Assembly: GCF_019857225.1 (NCBI RefSeq)
Contig: NZ_JAFJSY010000009.1
Span: forward strand, 124,001 to 188,000
Source: Streptomyces plumbidurans
GTDB lineage: Bacteria > Actinomycetota > Actinomycetes > Streptomycetales > Streptomycetaceae
Direction of reading: 5' to 3'
DNA length: 64,000 bases
Within the stretch, counting starts at the first letter, position 1. The number at the start of each line of letters is the position of its first letter. Below are positions 24,956-32,707 of the stretch, piece after piece. Made by a program: the position numbers and the translations under genes. Below the pieces are notes generated by a model. It did no database searches. It was not told where the DNA came from and saw only the letters and a program-made list of their open reading frames with translations.

Positions 24956-26508
24956 CCAGGCACAAGGCGCCCGAAGATGCCATACGCACCGATTCGTGGT
25001 CTTCTGGCCAGATGGGTATCACCCGGACAGGTGAATCTCCCCCGACCGCCGATCCCCGCCGCTGGTGGGGCCTGGTGATCATCGCGCTCGCGCAGCTCAT
25101 GGTCGTGCTCGACGCGACCATCGTGAACATCGCGCTCCCCTCCGCACAGCACGACCTGGGCATGTCCGACGGCAACCGGCAGTGGGTCATCACGGCCTAC
25201 ACGCTCGCCTTCGGCGGTCTGCTCCTGCTCGGCGGCCGCATCGCCGACCTGGTCGGCCGCAAGCGGACGTTCATCATCGGCCTGATCGGCTTCGCCGGCG
25301 CCTCCGCGCTCGGCGGCGCGGCCACCGGCTCGGGCATGCTCTTCGGCGCCCGCGCCCTCCAGGGCGCCTTCGCCGCCGTCCTCGCCCCCTCCGCCCTGTC
25401 CCTGCTGACCACGACGTTCACCGACCCCAAGGAGCGCGGCAAGGCGTTCGGCATCTACGGCGCCCTGGCCGGCAGCGGCTCGGCGATCGGCTTCATCGTG
25501 GGCGGTCTGCTGACGGAGTACCTGAACTGGCGCTGGTGCCTCTACGTCAACATCCCCATCGCGATCGCCGCCGTCTTCGGCGCCTTCGCCCTGCTGCACG
25601 ACCGTCCCGGTCACTCGAGCGCCCGCCTGGACGTGCCGGGTGCGGTGCTGGGCTGCGGCGGCCTGGTCGCGATCGTCTACGGCTTCAGCGAGGCCGAGCC
25701 GCGCGGCTGGACGGACCCGCTGGTGCTGACGCTGTTCGCGGCAGGGGTCGTACTCCTCGTGGCCTTCGTGTGGTGGCAGTCCCGGGCCCGCATGCCCCTG
25801 CTCCCGCTGCACATCGTCAAGGACCGCAACCGCGCCGGCTGCTTCCTGACCATGGGGCTCGCCGTGATCGGCATGTTCGGCCTGTTCCTGTTCATGACCT
25901 ACTACCTGCAGGTGGTCCTCGGGTACTCGCCGGTGAAGACGGGCCTGGCCTTCCTGCCGCTGACCGTCGCGATCATCGTCGGCTCCACCCAGATCTCCGC
26001 CCGGCTGCTCAACATCGCGGCGCCGCGCATGCTGATGGTCCCCGGCATGATCCTCGCGGCGGGCGGCATGATGCTCCTGACCCGGATGACAATCGATTCG
26101 TCGTACACCACCGAGATCCTGCCCGCCCTGCTCCTGATGGGCCTCGGCATGGGCCTGACCTTCATGCCTGTCTTCGCCACCGCGACCGCGGGCGTCGCCC
26201 CGCAGGACTCCGGCGTGACCTCGGCGACCATCAACACCGCGCAGCAGGTGGGCGGTTCGATCGGTACGGCCCTGCTCAACACGATCGCCACCACCAGCAG
26301 CGCGGCCTATGTCACCGCCCATCTCCACAACCCCGCCCAGAAGGCCCTCATCCTCAAGGAGGGTGTGGTGCACGGCTACACGGTCGCCATCTGGTGGGCC
26401 GCCGACATCATGCTCCTGGCGGGCCTGGTCGCGGGCCTCATGGTGACGGCGAAGGCCCCCCGGCACGGCGCGCGAGCGGAGGATCCCGTACCGGAACCGG
26501 TGGCGTAG
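24952..26508 (+). CDS. MFS drug exporter, 14-helix DHA2/EmrB type
   Basis: 518 aa with about 14 hydrophobic helices. Helix 1 carries LAQLMVVLDATIVNIALPSA with the family's charged Asp; motif A is GGRIADLVGRKRTF; motif C is GSGSAIGFIVGG. The GTG overlaps the upstream stop by 4 bp (GTGA) with GGAG before it, so it is translated with the SoxR-controlled reductase. It probably exports a redox-active or quinone-type compound. A Lys/Arg-rich cytoplasmic N-terminus precedes helix 1. Confidence 0.92.
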   Translation: MTRHKAPEDAIRTDSWSSGQMGITRTGESPPTADPRRWWGLVIIALAQLMVVLDATIVNIALPSAQHDLGMSDGNRQWVITAYTLAFGGLLLLGGRIADLVGRKRTFIIGLIGFAGASALGGAATGSGMLFGARALQGAFAAVLAPSALSLLTTTFTDPKERGKAFGIYGALAGSGSAIGFIVGGLLTEYLNWRWCLYVNIPIAIAAVFGAFALLHDRPGHSSARLDVPGAVLGCGGLVAIVYGFSEAEPRGWTDPLVLTLFAAGVVLLVAFVWWQSRARMPLLPLHIVKDRNRAGCFLTMGLAVIGMFGLFLFMTYYLQVVLGYSPVKTGLAFLPLTVAIIVGSTQISARLLNIAAPRMLMVPGMILAAGGMMLLTRMTIDSSYTTEILPALLLMGLGMGLTFMPVFATATAGVAPQDSGVTSATINTAQQVGGSIGTALLNTIATTSSAAYVTAHLHNPAQKALILKEGVVHGYTVAIWWAADIMLLAGLVAGLMVTAKAPRHGARAEDPVPEPVA

Positions 26509-26525
26509 GCGCAGGCGCCCCGCTC

Positions 26526-27932
26526 TCAGTGCCGCCCCGCCACCCGGTCCGCGACCCGCGCGAGCCGCGACGACCGAGCGCTGTGCGTGCGCCGCTCGCG
26601 CCGGTCCGCGGCCCGGTAGGTGGCGTACATGCCCTGCACGCCCAGCCAGCGCAGCGGCTCCGGCTCCCACTTGCGCACCTTGTGCCCGACCCACGGCAGA
26701 TCGGTCAGCTCGGTGCGGCCGCCCTGCCCGGAGTCGAGCTGCACCAGGTCCGTGAGCGTGCGCGCCGCGAGGTTCGTCGTGGCCACGCCCGAGCCGACAT
26801 AACCACCGGCCCAGCCGATCCCCGTCGACCGGTCCAGCGTCACCGTGGCGCACCAGTCCCGCGGCACCCCGAGCACCCCCGACCAGGCGTGCGCGATCCC
26901 CACACCGGCCAGCGACGGGAAGAAGCGCACCAGGATCTCCCGCAGCGCCTCGATCGTCGCCTGCTGCGTCCGCCCGTCGCTGTCGGTCCTCGACCCGAAG
27001 CGGTACGGCGCCCCGCGCCCGCCGAGCGCGATCCGCCCGTCGGCGGTGCGCTGCGCGTACATGTACGCGTGCGCCATGTCGCCCAGCGTCTCGCGGCCCT
27101 CCCAGCCGACGGACTCCCACTGCGCGTCGGTCAGCGGCTCGGTGGCGATCATCGAGGAGTTCATCGGCAGCCAGGTGCGCCGCAGCCCCTTGAGGCCCGC
27201 GGTGAACCCCTCCGTGCAGCGCAGCACATAGGGCGCCCGTACCGTCCCGTACGGCGTCACCGCGTGCTTGGGCCTGATCTCCGTCACCGGCGTCGACTCG
27301 TGGATCGTCACCCCGAGCGCCTCGACGGCCGCCGCCAGCCCCTTCACCAGCTTCGCCGGGTGCAGCCGCGCCCCGTGCGGCGTCCAGCTCGCGCCGACCG
27401 CGTCCGCGACCTTGATCCGCTCGGCCGTCTCACCGGCGTCGTAGAGCTCACGGTCCTTCTCGCCGTACGACAGCTCGTGCTCGTGGAAGGCCCTCAGCCG
27501 CGCCAACTGCGCGGGTGTGGTGGCGACTTCGAGCACCCCGCCCTTGTGGACGTCGGCCTCGATGCCCTCCTCGCCGGCGACCCGGACGACCTCGTCGACG
27601 GTGTCGTTCATGGCCTTCTGCAGCCGCACGGCGGCCTCGTGGCCGTGCAGCTCGGCATACCGGTCGCGCCCGGCGATCCCGTTGTACAGCCAGCCGCCGT
27701 TGCGCCCGGAGGCGCCGTATCCGCAGAACTTCTGCTCCAGGACGGTGATCCGCAGGAAGGGCGCGGCCTTCTTCAGGTAGTACGCGGTCCACAGTCCCGT
27801 GTATCCGCCGCCCACGATCACGACATCCGCGGAGGCGTCGCCGGCGAGCGGCCGGCGCGCCGCCGGGAGCCCGTCGTCCGCGTACCAGAAGGAGATTCCA
27901 CCGTTCACGACATTGCTCGCCGAGCTGCTCAT
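26526..27932 (-). CDS. FAD-dependent oxidoreductase (DAO family)
   Basis: 468 aa. The FAD loop is DVVIVGGGYTGLWTAYYLKK near residue 35, followed by YGASGRNGGWLYNGIAG, the segment near the flavin in PuuB-like gamma-glutamylputrescine oxidases. The C-terminus has GWAGGYVGSGVATTNLAART. Substrates of this branch are polyamine derivatives or amino acids; this one is not resolved. The ATG at 27932 is preceded by TAACTT at 7 nt and no ribosome site, so the message is probably leaderless. Confidence 0.85.
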   Translation of the reverse strand: MSSSASNVVNGGISFWYADDGLPAARRPLAGDASADVVIVGGGYTGLWTAYYLKKAAPFLRITVLEQKFCGYGASGRNGGWLYNGIAGRDRYAELHGHEAAVRLQKAMNDTVDEVVRVAGEEGIEADVHKGGVLEVATTPAQLARLRAFHEHELSYGEKDRELYDAGETAERIKVADAVGASWTPHGARLHPAKLVKGLAAAVEALGVTIHESTPVTEIRPKHAVTPYGTVRAPYVLRCTEGFTAGLKGLRRTWLPMNSSMIATEPLTDAQWESVGWEGRETLGDMAHAYMYAQRTADGRIALGGRGAPYRFGSRTDSDGRTQQATIEALREILVRFFPSLAGVGIAHAWSGVLGVPRDWCATVTLDRSTGIGWAGGYVGSGVATTNLAARTLTDLVQLDSGQGGRTELTDLPWVGHKVRKWEPEPLRWLGVQGMYATYRAADRRERRTHSARSSRLARVADRVAGRH

Positions 27933-27942
27933 GGCCGGAAAG

Positions 27943-28611
27943 TTAATGCCTCGGGGCAGCCCATGTCTCCCTCGGACTCCACGCTTCTCCACGCCCTCTG
28001 ACCAGCGGATAGCAGGCGAGCCCGATCAGCACGGAGAGGAAGTGCCCGAAGTCGGTGAAAGTGGGCGTCGCGGCGAGCGGCCCCCCGTACACGACCAGCA
28101 CGACGCCGAGATACGGAAACCGCCACGGCGTCGCGATCCGGTACGTCAGCACGGCCACCACCCCCGCGAGCGCGTAACTCACCCCGATGTCCAGGGTGTT
28201 GATGGCCGAGTACGGCGCCATCCCGTCCCGTACGGCCATCAGCAGCGCCCCCTCGCTGATCAGCGTGGCCAGCACATGCGCGGCCACGCACACCATCAGC
28301 CAGCGCAGCGTCCCGAGCCAGCGCTCGGCCTGCGCGTGGAAGAGGGTGTAGAGGACGGCGTACGGCACCCAGTGGCCGCCGTCGATCCACATCGCGCTCT
28401 GCACCAGCACCCGCGTGGGGTCGTTCGACAGCTCATGGATGTTCGTGGACCGCTGCCGCAGGAAGTCCTGCTCGAACTGCGGCGACATGTGGTGCAGGGC
28501 GACCGTGGTGACGAACAGAATCGCCAGCCACACGTACGTGCCGGGCGCACTGCGGACGTAGGCCCACACCCTCTCGCCGAGCCCCCGCTCAATTCGCATG
28601 AGGCGATTCAC
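27943..28611 (-). CDS. Rhomboid-like membrane protein
   Basis: 222 aa with six likely membrane helices. The putative catalytic Ser sits in DIGVSYALAGVVAVLTYRI and the His in DFGHFLSVLIGLACYPLVRG, the GxSx plus GH arrangement of rhomboid proteases, so cleavage of membrane proteins is possible. The large luminal loop is HHMSPQFEQDFLRQRSTNIH. GTG at 28611 fits the promoter (GATACT, 7 nt upstream); an ATG at 28599 would trim four residues. It ends 10 bp from the next gene's start. Confidence 0.75.
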   Translation of the reverse strand: MNRLMRIERGLGERVWAYVRSAPGTYVWLAILFVTTVALHHMSPQFEQDFLRQRSTNIHELSNDPTRVLVQSAMWIDGGHWVPYAVLYTLFHAQAERWLGTLRWLMVCVAAHVLATLISEGALLMAVRDGMAPYSAINTLDIGVSYALAGVVAVLTYRIATPWRFPYLGVVLVVYGGPLAATPTFTDFGHFLSVLIGLACYPLVRGRGEAWSPRETWAAPRH

Positions 28612-28618
28612 GCACGCA

Positions 28619-28626
28619 AGTATCGT
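28619..28626. promoter_or_regulatory. Overlapping divergent -10 boxes
   Basis: TATCGT (28621-28626, plus strand) lies 7 nt before the GTG at 28634. On the other strand GATACT (28624-28619) lies 7 nt before the GTG at 28611. The two leaderless start codons are only 22 bp apart and the hexamers share four base pairs. Confidence 0.5.
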
Positions 28627-28633
28627 CGCCCGC

Positions 28634-29518
28634 GTGATCGACATTCCGGAGGCGTTCATCGCCCGGCACGAGCGGTTCGGCGGCGCGGCGGGCCGCGCGT
28701 TCGTCGCCGGACTCCCGGCGCGGGCCGCGCGGTTGCTGGAGCTGTGGCGGCTACGGCCGGACGGCCCGTCCATGTACGGCCGTTGCGCGCTGGTCCTGCC
28801 CGTGCTGCGGGCCGACGGGACACGCGCGGTGCTCAAACTCCAGGACGTGGACGAAGAGACCGCCGGAGAACCGCTCGCGCTGCGGACCTGGCGGGGCGAC
28901 GGCGCCGTACGGCTCCTGGAGTGCGACGAGGGGACGGGCAGCCTGCTGCTCGAACGACTCGACCCGGGGCGCCTCCTCGACGACCTGCCCGACTCCCGCG
29001 AGGCGACCCTGGTCGTCGCCCGGCTGCTGGCCCGGCTGACGGCCACCACGGCGCCGGCGGGGCTGCGACAGCTCGGCGACATCGCGACGCGGCTCCTGGA
29101 GCGGACCGCGGTGGCGCTGCCCGGTGTCCCCGGCCCGGAGCGAGGGCTGCTCGCGGACTGCGCGGCAGCCGTACGCGAGGTCGCCGACGAGCCCGGCGAC
29201 CGGCTGCTGCACTGGGACCTGCACTTCGAGAACGTCCTCGGCGCCGACCGCGCGCCCTGGCTCGCCATCGACCCCAAGCCGCTGGCGGGCGACCCCGGCT
29301 TCGACCTCTTCCCGGCGCTGTGGAACCGCTTCGACGCGGACGAGGTGCGGTGGCGGTTCGACGCCATGACGAACGTCCTCGGCCTCGACCGCGCCCGGGC
29401 ACGCGCCTGGACGCTGGGCAGGGTGCTGCAGAACTCGGTCTGGCAACTGCAGGAGAACCGGCCCCCGCTCCCGGAGCACCTGGAGATCGCCCGCCGCCTG
29501 CGCGACCCCGCCAGTTAG
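28634..29518 (+). CDS. APH(6)-type antibiotic/sugar kinase
   Basis: 294 aa of the aminoglycoside 6-phosphotransferase / hydroxyurea kinase family. The catalytic loop is LLHWDLHFENVLGADRAPWL and the metal loop is AIDPKPLAGDPGFDLFPALW, the IDPKP form characteristic of streptomycin 6-kinases. Whether it gives resistance is unknown, since many chromosomal members act on unrelated substrates. GTG start, probably leaderless. The next gene follows after 9 bp. Confidence 0.87.
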   Translation: MIDIPEAFIARHERFGGAAGRAFVAGLPARAARLLELWRLRPDGPSMYGRCALVLPVLRADGTRAVLKLQDVDEETAGEPLALRTWRGDGAVRLLECDEGTGSLLLERLDPGRLLDDLPDSREATLVVARLLARLTATTAPAGLRQLGDIATRLLERTAVALPGVPGPERGLLADCAAAVREVADEPGDRLLHWDLHFENVLGADRAPWLAIDPKPLAGDPGFDLFPALWNRFDADEVRWRFDAMTNVLGLDRARARAWTLGRVLQNSVWQLQENRPPLPEHLEIARRLRDPAS

Positions 29519-29527
29519 CCTCACCCC

Positions 29528-30013
29528 ATGATCCGCGCCGCGACCCCCGCCGACATCCCCGTCATCCACACCCTGATCCGCGAACTCGCCGAGTACGAGA
29601 AGGCCCCGCACGAGGCCAGGGCCACCGAGGCCCAGCTCCACGAGGCACTCTTCGGCGAGCACCCCGCCGCCTTCGCCCACATCGCCGCCGACGACACCAC
29701 CGGCGACCCGGTCGGCTTCGCCCTGTGGTTCCTGAACTTCTCCACCTGGCGCGGCGTCCACGGCATCTACCTGGAGGACCTCTACGTCCGCCCCACCGCC
29801 CGCGGCACCGGCCACGGCAAGGCCCTGCTCACCGAACTGGCCCGCATCTGCGCCACCCGCGGCTACGAGCGCCTCGAATGGTCCGTCCTGAACTGGAACA
29901 CTCCCTCCATCGCCTTCTACGAGTCCCTCGGCGCCCGCCCGCAGGACGGGTGGACGGTGTACCGGCTGACCGACGAACCCCTCAGGGCGCTGGCCGACCA
30001 CCGTCCGTCATGA
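29528..30013 (+). CDS. GNAT diamine/thialysine-type acetyltransferase
   Basis: 161 aa, closely patterned on spermidine/spermine or thialysine acetyltransferases: LIRELAEYEKAPHEARATEA near the N-terminus, then FLNFSTWRGVHGIYLEDLYV and RPTARGTGHGKALLTELAR (acetyl-CoA loop), and SVLNWNTPSIAFYESLGARP near the end. The upstream TAGCCT (29516-29521, overlapping the APH stop) is 6 nt before the ATG, so it may have its own leaderless start as well as readthrough. Confidence 0.92.
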   Translation: MIRAATPADIPVIHTLIRELAEYEKAPHEARATEAQLHEALFGEHPAAFAHIAADDTTGDPVGFALWFLNFSTWRGVHGIYLEDLYVRPTARGTGHGKALLTELARICATRGYERLEWSVLNWNTPSIAFYESLGARPQDGWTVYRLTDEPLRALADHRPS

Positions 30014-30049
30014 CATGCGAAAGCCCGGGACATGAAAGGCCCGGGACAT

Positions 30050-30090
30050 GCGAAAGCCCAGGCAGGATCGCTCCTGACCTGGGCCTTCGC
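30050..30090. terminator. Bidirectional terminator-like hairpin
   Basis: GCGAAAGCCCAGG pairs with CCTGGGCCTTCGC (one A-C mismatch), with further pairing AGG/CCT inside. It lies between convergent genes. Just before it, ACATGCGAAAGCCC and relatives are repeated, so the stem probably arose from local duplication. Confidence 0.7.
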
Positions 30091-30144
30091 ACCCCTGAAG
30101 GGGGAGCCGGGGAGGGTGCTGCGGAGAAGCGGTGACGCGACTGC

Positions 30145-30432
30145 TCAGAGGGCCTTGCTGTTGCAGCCCATGTCCGAACCGAGGTGGTGGTCCTGCGCAC
30201 CCGGGTTGCCCTCACCGTTGAGCGCGTTGCCCAGCACGCCGTTGAGGGCGCCGACGCTGCCGAGGACGTCGATGTTCATGTCGTGCGAGCGGCACTCGAT
30301 GCCCTGCGAGATGTCGAAGCCGCCGTCGTGCGCCCCCGCCTCACCGTGTGCGAAGGCGGTACCGGCACCGAAGGAACCGATGCTGCCGAGGACGGCGGCA
30401 CCCACGACGGCTGCCTTCTGAAGCTTGCGCAT
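30145..30432 (-). CDS. Small secreted protein, family A member 1
   Basis: 95 aa. Signal peptide MRKLQKAAVVGAAVLGSIGS then AGTAFA cleavage. The mature ~67 residues carry the family A core: CRSHD, DVLGSVGALNGVLGNALNG, EGNPGAQ, LGSDMGC. Two Cys about 40 residues apart probably bridge. The hydrophobic Gly/Asn/Leu centre recalls chaplins in size and style, but the chaplin motif is absent. GGAG lies 5 nt before the ATG. Its operator-like palindrome is shared with members 2 and 3. I know of no assigned function for this family. Confidence 0.85.
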   Translation of the reverse strand: MRKLQKAAVVGAAVLGSIGSFGAGTAFAHGEAGAHDGGFDISQGIECRSHDMNIDVLGSVGALNGVLGNALNGEGNPGAQDHHLGSDMGCNSKAL

Positions 30433-30458
30433 TTCTTCTCCATTGATCGAGCGGGTGT

Positions 30459-30473
30459 GATCTGCAGCAGATC
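30459..30473. promoter_or_regulatory. Family A operator, copy 1
   Basis: GATCTGCAGCAGATC on the plus strand (GATCTG-N3-CAGATC, perfect arms), 26 bp upstream of the ATG at 30432. The same element precedes the other two family A genes. Confidence 0.7.
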
Positions 30474-30506
30474 GGGTGGAAGCGGTGGACAACTACGGAC
30501 GGGCCG

Positions 30507-31250
30507 TCAGCCGAGGCGCGGCAGACCCAACTGCCCGACGGGAGGCGCCGCGACCTGCCCGAGGCCGAGCCCGGGCACCTGCGGCGCGCTGGCCGGCGAG
30601 ATCAGCGGATTGATCAACGGGTTCACCTCGGGGTTCACCTGCGGGTTCACCTGAGGCGCGACGTGCGGCGCCGGCTCGGGGTTGAAGACCTGCGGCATGT
30701 CGACCTGCGGGGCCACCTTCGGCACGACCTGCGGCGCGGTCTGCGGTGCGACCTGCGGCACGACCTGGGCCGCCTGCGGCTGGGGAGCGGCCTGCTGCTG
30801 CGGGGCGTACGACGGCGAACCGGCCTGCGCGGCACCGTTCGACGAGGCGAAGGCGGAGGCCTGGCCGACCTGCGGCGGCGCCGGAGGAGCGGCCTGCATC
30901 GCCGGCTGCACGTACTGCGGAGCGGCCTGCGCCATGCCCGCCGAAGTGGTCGCGGCCGAGGCCTGCGGAGCGCTCTGCTGCGGCGCGGGAGGCGCGTAGT
31001 ACTGCGGGGCCGGCGGCGCGTAGTACTGGGGTGCCGGGGGTGCTTGGTACTGCGGCGCGGGAGGCGCGTAGTACTGCGGGGCCGGAGCCGGGGGCGCCTG
31101 GTACTGAGGTGCCGGGTAGTAGGGCGCCGGTGCAGGAGCGGCACTCGGGTAGTACCCGCTCATGGTCTCGGCGTGGCTGGCGCCCGCGCCGATGGCGGAC
31201 AGACCGCCGGCCGCCGCTACGACGAGCGCGGCCTTGTGAAGCTTTCGCAT
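30507..31250 (-). CDS. Secreted Pro/Gln/Ala-rich repeat protein
   Basis: 247 aa. Signal peptide MRKLHKAALVVAAAGGLSAI with GAGASHA cleavage. The mature chain is low complexity: first a Tyr/Pro part (repeats of PQYYAPPAPQ type, residues ~35-95), then an Ala/Gln part, then a four-residue repeat PQVx (PQVAPQTAPQVVPKVAPQV, NPQVNPEVNPLINP). There is no Cys and no enzymatic motif. Such extended Pro-rich chains suit a wall-spanning or surface-coat role. Its upstream region mirrors that of the divergent gene at 31602. The ATG follows CCGAGGGTTCC. Confidence 0.8.
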   Translation of the reverse strand: MRKLHKAALVVAAAGGLSAIGAGASHAETMSGYYPSAAPAPAPYYPAPQYQAPPAPAPQYYAPPAPQYQAPPAPQYYAPPAPQYYAPPAPQQSAPQASAATTSAGMAQAAPQYVQPAMQAAPPAPPQVGQASAFASSNGAAQAGSPSYAPQQQAAPQPQAAQVVPQVAPQTAPQVVPKVAPQVDMPQVFNPEPAPHVAPQVNPQVNPEVNPLINPLISPASAPQVPGLGLGQVAAPPVGQLGLPRLG

Positions 31251-31373
31251 GGAACCCTCGGCCCTTCAATACCTGTGCAGGGAAATCCGTTGTATTCAGC
31301 GCAGTCACGCCGGAGCCGACAGCGGATTGCGTGATCCCTCTCTCCGATACCTGTCCACTGCCCTCTCCCTGCT

Positions 31374-31527
31374 GGCAACGACATTTCCGCCGGGCCGGTC
31401 ACGGGGTCGAAAAACCCGTCACCCGTTTGCCATTGATCGGATTACCGGCCCAATTGCCGTACGCCCCCCGGCAAATGGGTGACGGGGTCCCGGCTCCCGT
31501 GACCGGGCCGTCGGACAGGTCGTTGCC
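31374..31527. repeat. 154-bp imperfect palindrome between divergent secreted-protein genes
   Basis: CCCGTCACCCGTTTGCC (31415-31431) pairs with GGCAAATGGGTGACGGG (31470-31486) at 16 of 17 positions. Further out, GGCAACGAC (31374-31382) pairs with GTCGTTGCC (31519-31527), and GCCGGTCACGGG pairs with CCCGTGACCGGGC. The leaders next to both start codons are also mirror copies. The intergenic DNA is therefore an inverted duplication of one promoter region. Confidence 0.75.
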
Positions 31528-31601
31528 ACAGGGCCAGAGCAATGGTCCATCCAGCATTTCCGTACGTCCCATGCACAGGTCAATGAAGGACCGAGGGTTC
31601 C

Positions 31602-32081
31602 ATGCGCAAGTTCCAGCACGTCGCGCTCGTCGCAGCAGCAGCCGGGGGCCTGTCCGCCATCGGCGTCGCCCCCAGCTTCGCCGACGCCCCCATTGCGTAC
31701 ACCGCTCCGCCGCCCGCTCCACAACAGGACGCCCAGGCCGCGGCGTTGAGCAGCTCGCAGGCCACGTCGCACAGCTACGGCTCGCCCGCCGCCGCTCCGC
31801 AGCGGATGTCGCTGCCCACGCAGGGCGCCGAGGTCAGCCCTCAGCTCAACCCGCAGGTGAGCCCCAAGCTCAGCCCCCAGCTCAGCCCGCAGCCCGCCTC
31901 GGCGCAGTCCGGTCCAGTGGAGCAGAACAACCTCTTCCGCCCGTACCAGGAGTGCAGCCCGCAGAACCTGCTCAACGCCAACGTCCCGGTCGCCCTGCTC
32001 GCCGCCGCCGAGACCAAGGGCGTCGACTGCGGCCAGGCCAACAACCAGGCGAACGCCCTGGCCAAGGCACAGTCCAACTAG
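31602..32081 (+). CDS. Small secreted protein, family B member 1 with Pro-rich arm
   Basis: 159 aa. Signal peptide MRKFQHVALVAAAAGGLSAI, cleaved near SFADA. A Pro/Gln/Ser linker with four-residue repeats follows (SPQLNPQVSPKLSPQLSPQ, residues ~85-104), then the family B domain: FRPYQECSPQNLLNANVPVA to VDCGQANNQANALAKAQ, with two Cys. It thus joins the repeat style of the gene at 30507 to the domain of the gene at 34694. The leader GAAGGACCGAGGGTTCC before the ATG is shared with both. Role unknown. Confidence 0.85.
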   Translation: MRKFQHVALVAAAAGGLSAIGVAPSFADAPIAYTAPPPAPQQDAQAAALSSSQATSHSYGSPAAAPQRMSLPTQGAEVSPQLNPQVSPKLSPQLSPQPASAQSGPVEQNNLFRPYQECSPQNLLNANVPVALLAAAETKGVDCGQANNQANALAKAQSN

Positions 32082-32181
32082 CACCCATACCGGGCCGCCG
32101 TTACGACAAGATCACAGGATTCGGCGCGTCGATGCCCGATTTGCTCATATTTCTTACTAATCTCCGTGGCTGTACGAAGTC

Positions 32182-32196
32182 GATCTGCCACAGATC
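32182..32196. promoter_or_regulatory. Family A operator, copy 2
   Basis: GATCTGCCACAGATC, perfect arms around CCA and extended by C/G on each side, 28 bp before the ATG at 32225. A likely -10 (TACTAAT, near 32154) lies about 20 bp further upstream. Confidence 0.7.
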
Positions 32197-32224
32197 GCAT
32201 CCACTTCACTCCACCGGAGATGAC

Positions 32225-32518
32225 ATGTACAACCTTCGCAAGGCTGCCGTCCTGGTCGCCGCCATCAGCACCGTCGGGCTCCTCGGCGCCGGCACCGCCC
32301 AGGCCGGCGAGGGTGGCCACGGGGGCCAAGGCGGCGACCAGCGCACCAGCGTCCTGCAGAGCTCCAACTGCAAGTCGCACGACCTGAACCTGGACGTCCT
32401 CGGCCAGGTGGGCCTGCTCAACGGCCTGCTGGGCAACGCGCTCAACGGCGAGGGCAACCCGGGCGCCCAGGACACCCACATCGGCTCGAGCATGGGCTGC
32501 AACAACAGCGCCTTCTGA
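32225..32518 (+). CDS. Small secreted protein, family A member 2
   Basis: 97 aa. Signal peptide MYNLRKAAVLVAAISTVGLL with GTAQA cleavage, then a short Gly/Gln/His stretch (GEGGHGGQGG) and the family A core: CKSHDLNLDVLGQVG, LLNGLLGNALNGEGNPGAQ and IGSSMGCNN. It is a tandem duplicate of the next gene, and the duplication includes about 60 bp of promoter and leader (CATCCACTTCACTCCACCGG just before both ATGs). A strong terminator follows. Confidence 0.87.
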   Translation: MYNLRKAAVLVAAISTVGLLGAGTAQAGEGGHGGQGGDQRTSVLQSSNCKSHDLNLDVLGQVGLLNGLLGNALNGEGNPGAQDTHIGSSMGCNNSAF

Positions 32519-32533
32519 TTCACGCGGCGATCA

Positions 32534-32573
32534 GGTCCCGGCACCGAGCCCGACTCGGCGCCGGGACCTTTTT
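32534..32573 (+). terminator. Terminator after family A member 2
   Basis: GGTCCCGGCACCGAG and CTCGGCGCCGGGACC form a 15-bp stem with one mismatch, followed by TTTTT. Confidence 0.92.
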
Positions 32574-32664
32574 GTCGACCAAGCCGGTGAGGATTGCCCG
32601 AATTCGGCGTGCCGTACGTATTTGCACAGATATTTCGTATTAGCCTCCGTAACTGCACGAAGTC

Positions 32665-32679
32665 GATCTGTGACAGGTC
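32665..32679. promoter_or_regulatory. Family A operator, copy 3
   Basis: GATCTGTGACAGGTC, one mismatch between arms, 28 bp before the ATG at 32708 and in the same position as copy 2. Confidence 0.65.
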
Positions 32680-32707
32680 GCATCCACTTCACTCCACCGG
32701 AGATGAC

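Noticed and set aside
23929..27120. Long open frames overlapping the quinone reductase and MFS genes on both strands
   Set aside because: Arg/Gly/His-rich low-information translations; the real genes in the other frames carry diagnostic motifs.
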